DNA of 64,000 nucleotides from SLJN01 sp964505385 (lineage in GTDB: Bacteria > Bacteroidota > Rhodothermia > Balneolales > Natronogracilivirgulaceae): assembly GCA_964505385.1 (NCBI GenBank), contig CAZDIA010000002.1, forward strand, positions 85,030 through 149,029. The letters are read 5' to 3'. The notes below the pieces were generated by a model, which was given only the letters and a program-made list of their open reading frames with translations, was not told where the DNA came from and did not search any database. Shown in pieces: positions 1-8,851 of this stretch (its first letter is position 1; every line of letters starts with the position of its first letter). Both the position numbers and the translations under genes were made by a program.

Positions 1-51
1 CTTCAGATGCCAGATGGCGTATCCGTAATCAAAGTTGGGGAAAAGAGGTGA
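1..51 (+). CDS. possible C-terminal tail of an upstream gene (partial)
   Basis: Frame 1 is open from the window edge and stops at TGA 49-51. It gives 16 residues ending VSVIKVGEKR. The hydrophobic-then-basic ending resembles the last strand of T9SS-type C-terminal domains, but 16 residues are too few to prove coding. If real, the gene lies mostly outside the window. Confidence 0.3.
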   Translation, partial: LQMPDGVSVIKVGEKR

Positions 52-593
52 TAAGTCTTTTTAAATGGTATCCGGGTCTTCAATTTTGGTTTCAGTCTTA
101 AACTGAACAATACTTAATTGGCTTATTCAGCACGAAAATTGTTAGTTATAACACTACGAGTTTTCTTACTGACACTAATTAGCTACAATGTATTTCATCA
201 AACTGAAGAGTAGAAAAAATTGTGCTGCATCAATATGAAGTAATGCTCACGATCTTTTTGGAACCTTTTTTAAACCTAGGTCCTTTAGAGAGTGTTAGCA
301 ATAATTCCAGGAAAACTAAAGCCATCCCAAGAAATAATCTGTCGCACTTAGTAAAAATGAAGTTAATGTTAGCTTTCATGGTTCGTGAGCATATAACAAG
401 AGCTAAGTAAAGGTGGCTTAACAGTGATTAGTGATTTTTAACAAGTGCTACATTTTAATGAGAGAAATTAGTTTTTCACGCCCAAAACGATATATCTGAA
501 TGGCTACTTCTCCCAAATAGCCTAGATTTTTTTTAATTCATCGACTGGTTATTTCAGGAAAAGTGGTGTTGCAATAATCAAATATGCTTTTTA
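52..593. other. AT-rich intergenic region, no supported gene
   Basis: About 540 bases lie between the possible upstream gene tail and the sigma-factor gene. The one open frame (222-410, 62 codons) has no recognisable composition or domain. I see no strong hairpin or RNA gene here. The promoter of the sigma-factor operon is presumably in the last 150 bases, but I could not fix a convincing -33/-7 pair. Confidence 0.5.
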
Positions 594-1169
594 ATGATGC
601 ACGGTAAAGTGTCAAATAAACTCACAACCCGTTTAATCAACTCTGATGAAAACGCCTTTGATGAGCTGTTTCGGACTCTATATCCGGAATTAGTAAAATT
701 CAGTTATAAGTACCTACAAGAAAAGCAAAGTGCTTCAGACATTGTCCAGCAAGCATTTATTAATTTATGGCAAAAAAGAAAAACATTGAATCCCAATGAA
801 TCTGTGAAGCCCTATATGTATAAGATTGTAAGGAACTTATCATTAAATCTTATTAGAGATGAACCCGAAATGCAGTATGTCTCAGATCAAGAGTTTAATG
901 AGATTTACGAAATTGCTGAAATTGAAGAAGATCAAAAAGAAGATCAAAAAGAAGATATATATCAATCGATAAAAATGATCGAAGAGTGGGTTATGCAATT
1001 ACCTGAAAAACAGAAAAATGCAATCGTATTGGCCAAATTTGAGGGGTTGAATCAAGATGAGATTGCTGAAGTAATGAATGTATCAAAAAATACGGTTAAC
1101 AATCATATTGTAGCTGGTATCAATAATATTAAACGCTTATATAGCCAACAAGTTAAAAATCTTCTGTAG
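594..1169 (+). CDS. ECF RNA polymerase sigma-70 factor (FecI type)
   Basis: This is a 191-residue extracytoplasmic-function sigma factor. Region 2 spans roughly residues 20-90 and includes the segment SASDIVQQAFINLWQKR. Region 4, the helix-turn-helix that reads the -35 element, spans roughly residues 125-185 with the core LNQDEIAEVMNVSKNTVNNH. The linker is acidic and holds a short tandem repeat (EEDQKEDQKED), encoded by a 12-base repeated unit near 926-960. Length and layout are normal for the Bacteroidota FecI-like group. Two ATGs are adjacent at 594 and 597, and either could be the start. The gene ends 3 bases before the fecR-like gene, so the two are probably co-transcribed. It would direct polymerase to its own operon and perhaps other targets when released by the FecR partner. 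Confidence 0.92.
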   Translation: MMHGKVSNKLTTRLINSDENAFDELFRTLYPELVKFSYKYLQEKQSASDIVQQAFINLWQKRKTLNPNESVKPYMYKIVRNLSLNLIRDEPEMQYVSDQEFNEIYEIAEIEEDQKEDQKEDIYQSIKMIEEWVMQLPEKQKNAIVLAKFEGLNQDEIAEVMNVSKNTVNNHIVAGINNIKRLYSQQVKNLL

Positions 1170-1172
1170 AAT

Positions 1173-2144
1173 ATGGGTAGTAATAAACATAGAAGATCAG
1201 ATTTTAATCGCATCAGACGAATCATTGCATTCCGTAAGGAGTTGGAGGAGGAACACGTCGAGTCTGATAATGATAATGCTGTTTCTGATAAGAATGAACC
1301 CGAAATTAGTATAAGTAATGAGGAAACCGAGGCTGCTCTGAGTAAAGTCAAAGACCAAATAAAGCCTGATCAGAGCAGTAGAAAAAGTTCATATCAGGGC
1401 AATCCAAAAAAAACAATTAATAAAACAGTATGGCTTACTGCGGCCACGATCTTATTAGCATTTTTAATCGGCTATCTGATGATTCCCGTTCAGATCAATG
1501 TAGCTTACGGAGATATGGAAGAAGTAGAATTGCCGGACGGCAGCGTCGTGGAGCTAAATAGTGGTTCTATTCTCACCTACAATAGATTATTCGACTATTT
1601 TTCACGTAATGTTACGCTTGAAGGCGAAGCTTTTTTTCAAGTAAGCAAAGGTGAAACACCTTTTATTTTAGAAGCAAATGGAGCAATTGTTGAGGTAAAG
1701 GGTACCGAATTTAACGTCCGTTCCTGGAGAGATACTTCTGATTTAACCACAACGGTTACCGTATTTCAGGGCGAAGTCGAATTCTATTCTGATAAAAACG
1801 GGATTGACAGAGTTTCCTTAACAGATGGATTATCAAGCAGCTTGCAGCCAGACCGCGCCGGTCCAACTGAACCCGAAAATGTACAGAAAGCAAACATAGT
1901 TGCCTGGAGAAACAATAATTTCGCTTTCAGCGAGCAAAGCCTGGAGGTGATATTCTCTGAACTGGAAAGACGCTTTGATGAAAAAATTGAGGTTGATAAA
2001 GATGCTGAGGGGATCCTTCAGGAAAGACTCACAGCATTCTATTCTCAGCCGGATAGCATCGAGAAAGTCTTAGGTGAAATATGCACAATCAAGGGTCTGA
2101 ATTACACCAAAACCGCAAATGTATATCGCGTATTCAGAGATTAA
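1173..2144 (+). CDS. FecR-family anti-sigma factor
   Basis: This 323-residue protein has a single membrane segment at about residues 86-104 (TVWLTAATILLAFLIGYLM). The basic/acidic cytoplasmic N-terminus would hold the sigma factor. The periplasmic part starts with a FecR domain at about 113-205 (LPDGSVVELNSGS, then GEAFFQV and VKGTEFNVR). It ends with a DUF4974-like domain at about 250-320 that resembles the STN fold of the receptor. In the known family, the periplasmic part senses the loaded TonB receptor and the signal frees the sigma factor. It sits 3 bases after the sigma gene and 17 bases before the proposed receptor start, as expected for a cell-surface signalling triplet. The N-terminal cytoplasmic part, about 85 residues, is long and unusually charged. 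Confidence 0.93.
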   Translation: MGSNKHRRSDFNRIRRIIAFRKELEEEHVESDNDNAVSDKNEPEISISNEETEAALSKVKDQIKPDQSSRKSSYQGNPKKTINKTVWLTAATILLAFLIGYLMIPVQINVAYGDMEEVELPDGSVVELNSGSILTYNRLFDYFSRNVTLEGEAFFQVSKGETPFILEANGAIVEVKGTEFNVRSWRDTSDLTTTVTVFQGEVEFYSDKNGIDRVSLTDGLSSSLQPDRAGPTEPENVQKANIVAWRNNNFAFSEQSLEVIFSELERRFDEKIEVDKDAEGILQERLTAFYSQPDSIEKVLGEICTIKGLNYTKTANVYRVFRD

Positions 2145-2161
2145 GCCCAAATCTGATCTGT

Positions 2162-4939
2162 ATGAAACCAATTGTGATGATATTAGCTTTTCTCTTCTTA
2201 CCAGCAGTTGGAAATTACGGCATTATAGATGCTACAGAAACAAAAGATGATAGCACTTATTCATTCGAATTTAGTGGAGAGACGCTGACTCAGGCACTTG
2301 AAAAAATTGGAATGAAAGAGGATGTTGACCTTGCTTTCGACCCGGATCTCATCACTGAAGATCAAGAGATTTACGAAAGGATTATAGATAAAACAATTGC
2401 AGAAACTTTAACTATTCTACTGGAAAATAAAGAATTGGATTATATAATTCTTTCCTCCGGTACCTTTGTTATCATTCTTTCGTCGAAAATAGCATCCGAT
2501 TACGCGACATTTTCAGGTAAAGTGTATGATAACAGTAGCGGAGAGCCGGTCCCTGGTGCGACTATTTTGCTGGCAGATGCCGATGCCTCTGCAATTACCA
2601 ATGAAGCCGGCCATTTTAAGTTGGGAGAACTTAAAACCGGTTCTTATGAGATTGTATTCTCTCATGTTGGATACGACCCGGTGAAAAAAGTCATCCAGTT
2701 ATCTGATTACGATAATCAACAAGAAGAGATAGCACTTGATCCTAAGACGATTCACTTCTCACCAATTGAGGTTTTTGCTCACAAACCATTATTGCCAACA
2801 AAGCCCATTGATGAAATCGAAATGGAAGCAGGGCAGCAATGGCAAGGCATTGATGCAGGTCGCAATGCAATTCGAAATCTTAGTTTATTTTCTGGTGTAC
2901 AGTATGGCATACCGATGGCGGATCTTCACATTCAAGGAGGCCAAAGTAGCGACCACAGGATATTCCTTGATGGTGTACCGGTATACAATCCATATAGTTT
3001 CGGGCAATTATATAGCGCTTTCAGTCCCTATGCCATTGGACAAATTTCAGTGAATAAAGCCGGTTTTGGCGCTTCCCAGGGCAGCCTCATAGCCGGCAGA
3101 GTCAATATGAAGCATGACTTACGCAAACAATCAGGCTCACATGGTGATATACAAGCTGATATGATGAACACCAATGCCAAACTGGCTTTTAATAGTGAAG
3201 CGCAGAACTTTAATATAATGGGTGCTTATCGCAGAAGTTTATTGGATTGGATTGATCCACCGGGACTGTACGATGCTATCGATGATTGGAATTTGGTGGA
3301 TCCGCTAACTTATAATTTGATTGTTGAACCCGATGAGCAACCACGACTTTTTGAGTCTTCTGCAAATAATACGGATATAAACTATCAGGATTTCCATCTT
3401 GCAACGAGTTACAAGATTGATCCCTACAGGGATTTGAGAGCCTCTTTTTACTATGGAGAAAATGCTATACAAACAGATCTTCTTGCTGATAGCAGTCTGC
3501 CGCAGGATGGAGTTCAAATGTTTTCAAGAGATCGCAATAAATGGAGTAACACCATTGCAAGACTCAGATATGATTGGTTGGCCACTCCGAGGTTGGATGT
3601 AAACATGCAGGCAAGTTACAGTGCTAACCAACTTGAGCATACCTATGCGATGTTTGACAACCCCGCTATACAGCAGATAAGTCAAAATATTTCGGGCGGC
3701 GAACTATTTGATGAATTAGCTGGCAATATCGATGAAGCCCCATCTCAAACTGATTATAATACGATTCAACATTTCATTTTGGAGAACCAATTTGATTATA
3801 CCTTTTCTTCAGCACTGTCGCTCTCCTCAGGTTTAAAATATAATTACGTCACATCTGAATTCGATCTCGATGGGTTATTCTACCTGCCCTCACTGCAAGA
3901 ACAAAGCTCGAGTATTATCTCTACTTTTATAAATGTAGATTGGAAGCCTACTCCCAATCTGCAAATAAATACCGGATCAAGATTTACTTACTTTGAACCT
4001 AAAGATAACATATATGCGGAGCCGCGGGCATCTGTTCAATATGATAGACAAAGTGAGCTTCTGAATTATTGGTCTGTAAAACTTTCCGGAGGTGTTTATC
4101 GGCAATTTGTGAATGAGTTTCAGATCACAAATGTAGGCCCGAGTGCACTCGTTCCTGACTACAGCGTCTGGTATCATAGCGGAGATCTCGATCAACCCAC
4201 ATCATACAACACAGGTCTTAATTTTTTAGTACAACCTACAAACAGTACTACGATTCGTTTTGATGGGTATACTAAATTGCAGCCTACGGCATATATAACC
4301 TCTTACTATAATCTACTTCTTGCCGAAGATGACGAACGCTCAGCGACAGATGCATTCGTAGAGTCCACCGATAAAAATGCATGGGGAGGGGGAATACGCA
4401 TAAATCAGGAGATGCTACAAGGTGATCTACAGTTTTTACTCGGATATGATTATAGCTGGACGGAGATTAATTATGAAACTCAGTTTGAAAAAACGTTGCC
4501 CGCTCCCTGGAATGAACCCCATCGCCTACAGGCAAGAATTTTAACGCATATTACAAATGATCTTTCAATAATGGGAAAATGGCAAGGGATTTACGGTCGA
4601 ACCTGGGCCTTTAGGCAGTCCTATTATGATTTTTTGACATTGCATGATTTTACCGAAGCAGGAGATTACTCCTTTACATCACCGGAGAATGATAATCTGC
4701 CACCGTACAATCAAGTAGATGTATCAATTATATATCAGCCCTCAATGGGTGCCTTGAACACCGAATTTCGACTCGAATTGATTAACCTATTGGATTATCG
4801 TAATGAACTTGATCGCAACCTGATACCTGTATTTGAGAGCCAAAATACTGAACCAGAACTTTCTGATACGGAATTTGATATAAGAGCGCGAAAACTACCT
4901 GGGTTTACTCCAACTGTAAGCTTAAAAATAGGTTTTTAG
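2162..4939 (+). CDS. TonB-dependent outer-membrane receptor with STN signalling domain
   Basis: I start this at ATG 2162 rather than 2081. The later start gives a proper signal peptide (MKPIVMILAFLFLPAVG) and removes a 60-base overlap with fecR. The protein is then 925 residues. In order it has an STN domain (about 33-110), a carboxypeptidase-regulatory-like beta-sandwich (about 115-190, with SGEPVPGATILL and GELKTGSYEIVFSHVGY), a plug domain (about 220-310, with DLHIQGGQSSDHRIFLDGVPVYNP) and a long beta-barrel ending in LKIGF with a C-terminal aromatic residue. The STN domain is the part that talks to FecR. The substrate cannot be told from sequence; in this branch such receptors import siderophores, peptides or glycans. 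No SusD partner follows, which argues against a classical Sus-type glycan system. Confidence 0.9.
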   Translation: MKPIVMILAFLFLPAVGNYGIIDATETKDDSTYSFEFSGETLTQALEKIGMKEDVDLAFDPDLITEDQEIYERIIDKTIAETLTILLENKELDYIILSSGTFVIILSSKIASDYATFSGKVYDNSSGEPVPGATILLADADASAITNEAGHFKLGELKTGSYEIVFSHVGYDPVKKVIQLSDYDNQQEEIALDPKTIHFSPIEVFAHKPLLPTKPIDEIEMEAGQQWQGIDAGRNAIRNLSLFSGVQYGIPMADLHIQGGQSSDHRIFLDGVPVYNPYSFGQLYSAFSPYAIGQISVNKAGFGASQGSLIAGRVNMKHDLRKQSGSHGDIQADMMNTNAKLAFNSEAQNFNIMGAYRRSLLDWIDPPGLYDAIDDWNLVDPLTYNLIVEPDEQPRLFESSANNTDINYQDFHLATSYKIDPYRDLRASFYYGENAIQTDLLADSSLPQDGVQMFSRDRNKWSNTIARLRYDWLATPRLDVNMQASYSANQLEHTYAMFDNPAIQQISQNISGGELFDELAGNIDEAPSQTDYNTIQHFILENQFDYTFSSALSLSSGLKYNYVTSEFDLDGLFYLPSLQEQSSSIISTFINVDWKPTPNLQINTGSRFTYFEPKDNIYAEPRASVQYDRQSELLNYWSVKLSGGVYRQFVNEFQITNVGPSALVPDYSVWYHSGDLDQPTSYNTGLNFLVQPTNSTTIRFDGYTKLQPTAYITSYYNLLLAEDDERSATDAFVESTDKNAWGGGIRINQEMLQGDLQFLLGYDYSWTEINYETQFEKTLPAPWNEPHRLQARILTHITNDLSIMGKWQGIYGRTWAFRQSYYDFLTLHDFTEAGDYSFTSPENDNLPPYNQVDVSIIYQPSMGALNTEFRLELINLLDYRNELDRNLIPVFESQNTEPELSDTEFDIRARKLPGFTPTVSLKIGF

Positions 4940-5287
4940 CTACTTTTTTACGCTCAAGTCAATTTATTAATCACTTGGCTAAGCTGTTTGTATTGATCAA
5001 CTAATTGATAAGATCTCATCAAGAGAGAAATGAGCCTTATCGAGCTGCTTTTTGGTGTTGAATCAAATAAATCAATGTTGGTGATGCTTTAGCATATTGT
5101 GGCACAATGAGATAAGAGAAATTGCGCTGCTTTCTACATTTCTAACTAGTTGATGCTTACCAATCTGTGTTACAAGAGTGAACAATTACCGTATCGATAA
5201 AAACCAGGTATTCATTAAGATGTGACTAGCACTTTATTGATGTGTGTGGTTGCCTCTTCGTAACAACTAAAACCTAATATCAACAAT
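4940..5287. other. intergenic region, nothing recognised
   Basis: About 350 AT-rich bases lie between the TonB receptor and the fasciclin gene. No open frame with a plausible start, strong hairpin plus T-run or repeat was seen. The promoter of the fasciclin gene is expected near its right end. Confidence 0.5.
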
Positions 5288-8064
5288 ATGAGACCATTCA
5301 ACTTACAACAATCTAAAGCATGGTTATTGTTGTTTCTGCTCGTGCCGCTATATACTACGGCAGCACAAGCTCAAAATGACAATACCATTGCCGATATCGT
5401 AGTAGATATCGACAGATTTTCTACACTTGAAACCGCACTTGAGGAAGCCGAACTGGTCGATGATCTGGATGATCCAGAAGCCGAATTAACGGTGTTTGCC
5501 CCGAATAACGACGGTTTCGCGCCTTTCGATGTAGATGGGCTTTTGGATGATGAAGATGCACTTGCAGAAGTACTGCAATACCATGTTATCGCAGATAATG
5601 AAATATTCGCCGGCGATCTGGAAGAAGGTGAAAACACGGTCACCACACTTGCAGGCGAGGAACTCACCGTAGTTCTTGATGAAGACGATAATGTCTTTAT
5701 TGAAGGTTCGCAGGTGGTAGAGGCGGATATTGATGCCAGTAATGGCGTCATTCACGAGCTGGATCGTACTCTGGTCGGTAACCAAAATATAGCGGACGTT
5801 GTACGTTTTGTTGAAGAAACCGATGCACTCTACGATGCTGTTGTTGACGCCGATCTCGCCGATGCTTTCACAGATGCAGACAATTGGACGGTCTTCGGTC
5901 CGAACAACGCAGCGTTCGAAGATGCCGATTTGAGCGGTTTCAGTGACGAAGACATTCAGGAGATTCTTCAATATCACGTTTTTGCAGACGACATTACCAG
6001 CTCCGGTGAGTTGTTGGATCTCCTCGACGGTGACACCGTCGAACTGGAAACGCTTCAGGGCGAAGACGTCACCATTACCCAGGAGGACGAAACTACTATC
6101 TCTTTCAATGGTGGACAGGCTGAATTAGATCTCGAAAACATAGATTACTTCGGATCGAATGGTATTTTGCACGTTATATACGGAATACTACTGCCGCGTT
6201 CAGTAACTACCGATCTGACTTTCAATACCCAGGCACTGGATCTGACAGCAGATGACAGTGAGGTAGTAATCAATGAGGTCCAGGCTGAAGAAGGTGATGT
6301 AATTGTGATAACTACCAACGTTGAAGCACCTACCGAAGACGACATTGTAGCTACCTATACCGTGGAAGAAGATATTGACGGTGAGCCTGTAGTTGTAGAC
6401 GTTGAAGGTGCTGATCCCGTGGATCATTTGGCACACATTTCTACCGACGGTACGATCGAAGGTGTTGTGGCCACCAGCGAGGCAGCCGCTATCTACGCTG
6501 TTAGCGAGTTCGTCTGGAATGATGAAACCTCGGTTGNNNNNNNNNNNNNNNNNNNNNNNNNNNNNNNNNNNNNNNNNNNNNNNNNNNNNNNNNNNNNNNN
6601 NNNNNNNNNNNNNNNNNNNNNNNNNNNNNNNNNNNNGCAGCCGCTATCTACGCTGTTAGCGAGTTCGTCTGGAATGATGAAACCTCGGTTGGACCTGCAA
6701 AGACGGTTACCGTAGATGAGCTGGAAATCCTTTACAATGGTGAAATAGGCGAAAGCACGATCTCCATTGATCTCCATGAAGTCGAGGATGGCGAAATTGG
6801 TGCTTTTGTTGGCATTTCTCAAGAAGATCTGGCCGTCAACGAAACCCACACTGATGTGGCGATCGATGTCCTCGAACCACGGGGACCCGGTGATGACAGT
6901 CCACGCGAAGAAGCGGTTATTGAAGAGACGGCCGACTTCTTTGCTATGACCCATCTCGGGGAGGCAGGAACGGATGAGGATGGCAATCGCATACCGGCTC
7001 AGCAGCCGGGTCTGTTGACCAATCTCGGCGATGGTACGGACCTGAATCCATTGGTCGGAGATTTCGCCACGGTTACCATCGAAGATCCGGTTGCCAACGC
7101 ACAAATCATCCACAACGCCGCCGACCCGGCTGTCGAAGAAGTTGATGTTTGGGTAGACGGAGAACTGACTCTCGAACAGTTCGGCTTCCGTGAAGCTACC
7201 GGGTTTGTGGAAATTCCGGCTGGAGATGTTGAAGTAGCACTTGCGCCATCCGGAGCTGATCTGGAAGATGCTGTAACCTTCGACCTTTCTCCTGCTGAAG
7301 GTGCGAACTACACCTTAATTGCTAACGGTGTAGTCGATCCTGATCAGTTTGCTGATAATCCGGAAGAGATCTCTATAGGTCTTGATGTACTTGTAAATGC
7401 AGGCTCAGCTGAAGAGGCCGAAAACGATAATGAAATCGAATTCTTTGTAGTTCATGGTGTAACTGACGCTCCTGCAGTTGATGTCATTAATCGTGATACC
7501 GGCGATCCATTAGTATCCGATGTTAGCTATGGAGACATCTCTGATAACCTGAGCATACCTACAAGTGATTATGAACTTGATATCACTGCGGCAGGCCAAA
7601 ATGAGCCTTTGTTCTCTTTTGTATTCGATTTCGGAGATCTTGGAGGTAATGCAGCGGCAGTACTGGCATCAGGATTTGTTGATCCTGAGGCAAATCAGGA
7701 TGGAGAATCCTTTAGTCTGATTGCCGTATTACCGGATGGTACAGTAGTTGAAGGTCAGGATATAACTTCAGCTGGTGATGAACTCGCAACTGAGACACCG
7801 CATGATTTCAATCTTAACCAAAACTATCCAAACCCGTTCAACCCATCAACTAATATCTCGTACGAGTTACCTGAAGCTGCTGATGTTCGATTGACAGTCT
7901 TTGACGTACTCGGACGAGAAGTTGAAGTCCTAGTTAATGAAGAACAGTCGGCGGGATCATATGAAGTTACGTTTGATGCCGCTGATCTGTCGAGTGGAAC
8001 TTACATCTACCGTATCGAAGCGGGTGAATTTAATCAAACTCGTCAGATGATGTTCGTGAAGTAG
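5288..8064 (+). CDS. secreted two-fasciclin, DUF4397-like protein with T9SS C-terminal domain; interrupted by an assembly gap
   Basis: As given, the frame is broken by 100 Ns. The 55 bases before the Ns are repeated exactly after them. If one copy and the Ns are dropped (155 nt), one continuous frame of 873 residues results. It has a signal peptide (about 1-29, cleavage near AQAQN), fasciclin domain 1 (about 33-163, LTVFAPNNDGFAPF) and fasciclin domain 2 (about 167-302, WTVFGPNNAAF). A region of beta-rich acidic modules resembling DUF7282 follows (about 305-540), then two DUF4397-like modules (from about 549, AQIIHNAADPAVEEVDVWVDG; second from about 664). It ends with a T9SS sorting domain (about 788-873, NQNYPNPFNPSTNISYELP). 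Fasciclin domains are adhesion modules, so this is likely a surface adhesin or matrix protein. The protein is extremely acidic. A rho-independent terminator follows at once. Confidence 0.88.
6482..6691. repeat. 55-bp perfect direct duplication flanking the assembly gap
   Basis: Bases 6482-6536 are identical to 6637-6691 (both start gcagccgctatctacgctgt). They sit directly on each side of the Ns. This is what unmerged overlapping contig ends look like, and it is not evidence of a biological repeat. The reading frame before and after is consistent only if one copy is removed. Confidence 0.95.
6537..6636. other. scaffold gap of exactly 100 Ns
   Basis: A run of exactly 100 N is the usual placeholder for a gap of unknown size. 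Here the flanks already overlap by 55 bases, so the true gap is probably zero or negative. Confidence 0.97.
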
Positions 8065-8084
8065 GTCATCTGTGAGATAATAAA

Positions 8085-8118
8085 GAACCGGTTGTCTACT
8101 TTAGGCAACCGGTTTTTT
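8085..8118 (+). terminator. rho-independent terminator of the fasciclin gene
   Basis: A perfect 9-bp stem, AACCGGTTG with CAACCGGTT, encloses an 11-base loop and is followed by a T-run. It starts 20 bases after the stop codon. Confidence 0.9.
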
Positions 8119-8139
8119 AAATCCCTATCTTCCTACCCG

Positions 8140-8530
8140 ATTGGTACGCGGGAATGGGTGACAGCCATGAGATGTAAGTACCGTAAATGTTTGGCAGTAG
8201 GAAGTGTAGCCAAAGGCAAGGGTATCCTCCGCTAGGTGTCCGGCGCATCAGAATAAACCAAACCGGAGGCAAATTCATACCTTTGCATTAGGAGCATCAT
8301 ATAAGGCTTACTGGAGGCCGCGTAGATTGCAAAACAAATCAGAGTCCGATAATACCTGTTCTTTGTAAATGAACAGGTATATAGAAAGAAAGTTATCGCT
8401 CATACGTGGGGAGCTCTGACGGAACTGCTCACAGCACGCAGACGCGGTTCTAATGATCTGCGGTGAAAACAAGTTTATCCTGAGAAGTCAGCCGAGGTCA
8501 TTGTGCCCATCAGGTGTGTCGAGGGATAAC
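8140..8530 (+). mobile_element. probable group II intron relic (5' ribozyme part, no reverse transcriptase)
   Basis: Several segments match, in order, the conserved 5' half of bacterial group II introns as I remember them: gaatgggtgacagcc near 8150; a domain I stretch gtgtagccaaaggcaagggt near 8200; aaaccggaggcaaat near 8262; aaggct near 8304; the agtccgataat segment near 8342; cgtggggagctctgacgg near 8404; and gagaagtcagccgaggtcat near 8481, which normally lies just before the intron-encoded protein. After that point the similarity stops. There is no reverse transcriptase/maturase ORF and no recognisable domain V. I infer a decayed or deleted copy. The ends are approximate, and the 5' GUGYG-type boundary is not clear. 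Confidence 0.62.
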
Positions 8531-8597
8531 TGAAAGCTAACTCCACTAGCATTTTTGTGACGAGCGGAACGAAGATATTGTCGTTTTCTTAGAGGCA

Positions 8598-8759
8598 CTA
8601 ATTAACAATCCGATCAATCGCAAACTCAATGATGATATCTACTCCTTCAAGTTCATCTTCCTGGATCAGGGAAACTTCATAATCCACAGGTACACCGGGT
8701 TCAAGATGCTCTCCATCTATGTTTACCATTTGGGTTGATGAAAAACGGTAATTAGGCAT
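8598..8759 (-). CDS. small protein of unknown function (53 aa), paralogue of the ORF at 16316-16537
   Basis: This is a short minus-strand frame from ATG 8757-8759 to TAG 8598-8600. It encodes an acidic protein with the core VDYEVSLIQEDELEGVDII. A second possible start is the internal Met before VNIDGEH. The core is matched by a second ORF 7.6 kb away (VDYEVSLLREDEPDGVDII), so selection on the protein is plausible. No domain is recognised and no clear ribosome-binding site is seen. It lies between the intron relic and the UPF0316 gene. Confidence 0.5.
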   Translation of the reverse strand: MPNYRFSSTQMVNIDGEHLEPGVPVDYEVSLIQEDELEGVDIIIEFAIDRIVN

Positions 8760-8851
8760 TAATATTCAGTTAGGACTTTTCGGAGTGGCCTCAATCTTTA
8801 ATCTTTAATTCCTGAATCAATTCGCTTCTCTTCGAAAATGAAAGCATCGGG

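Noticed and set aside
222..410. 62-codon open frame before the sigma factor
   Set aside because: No recognisable protein features, AT-rich and without neighbours or homologous copies in the window. Likely chance.
2081..2161. Longer start of the TonB receptor
   Set aside because: It would overlap fecR by 60 bases and put 27 hydrophilic residues before the signal peptide. ATG 2162 is better.
6482..6691. Biological tandem duplication at the gap
   Set aside because: Exactly 100 Ns and frame recovery on collapse point to an assembly overlap.
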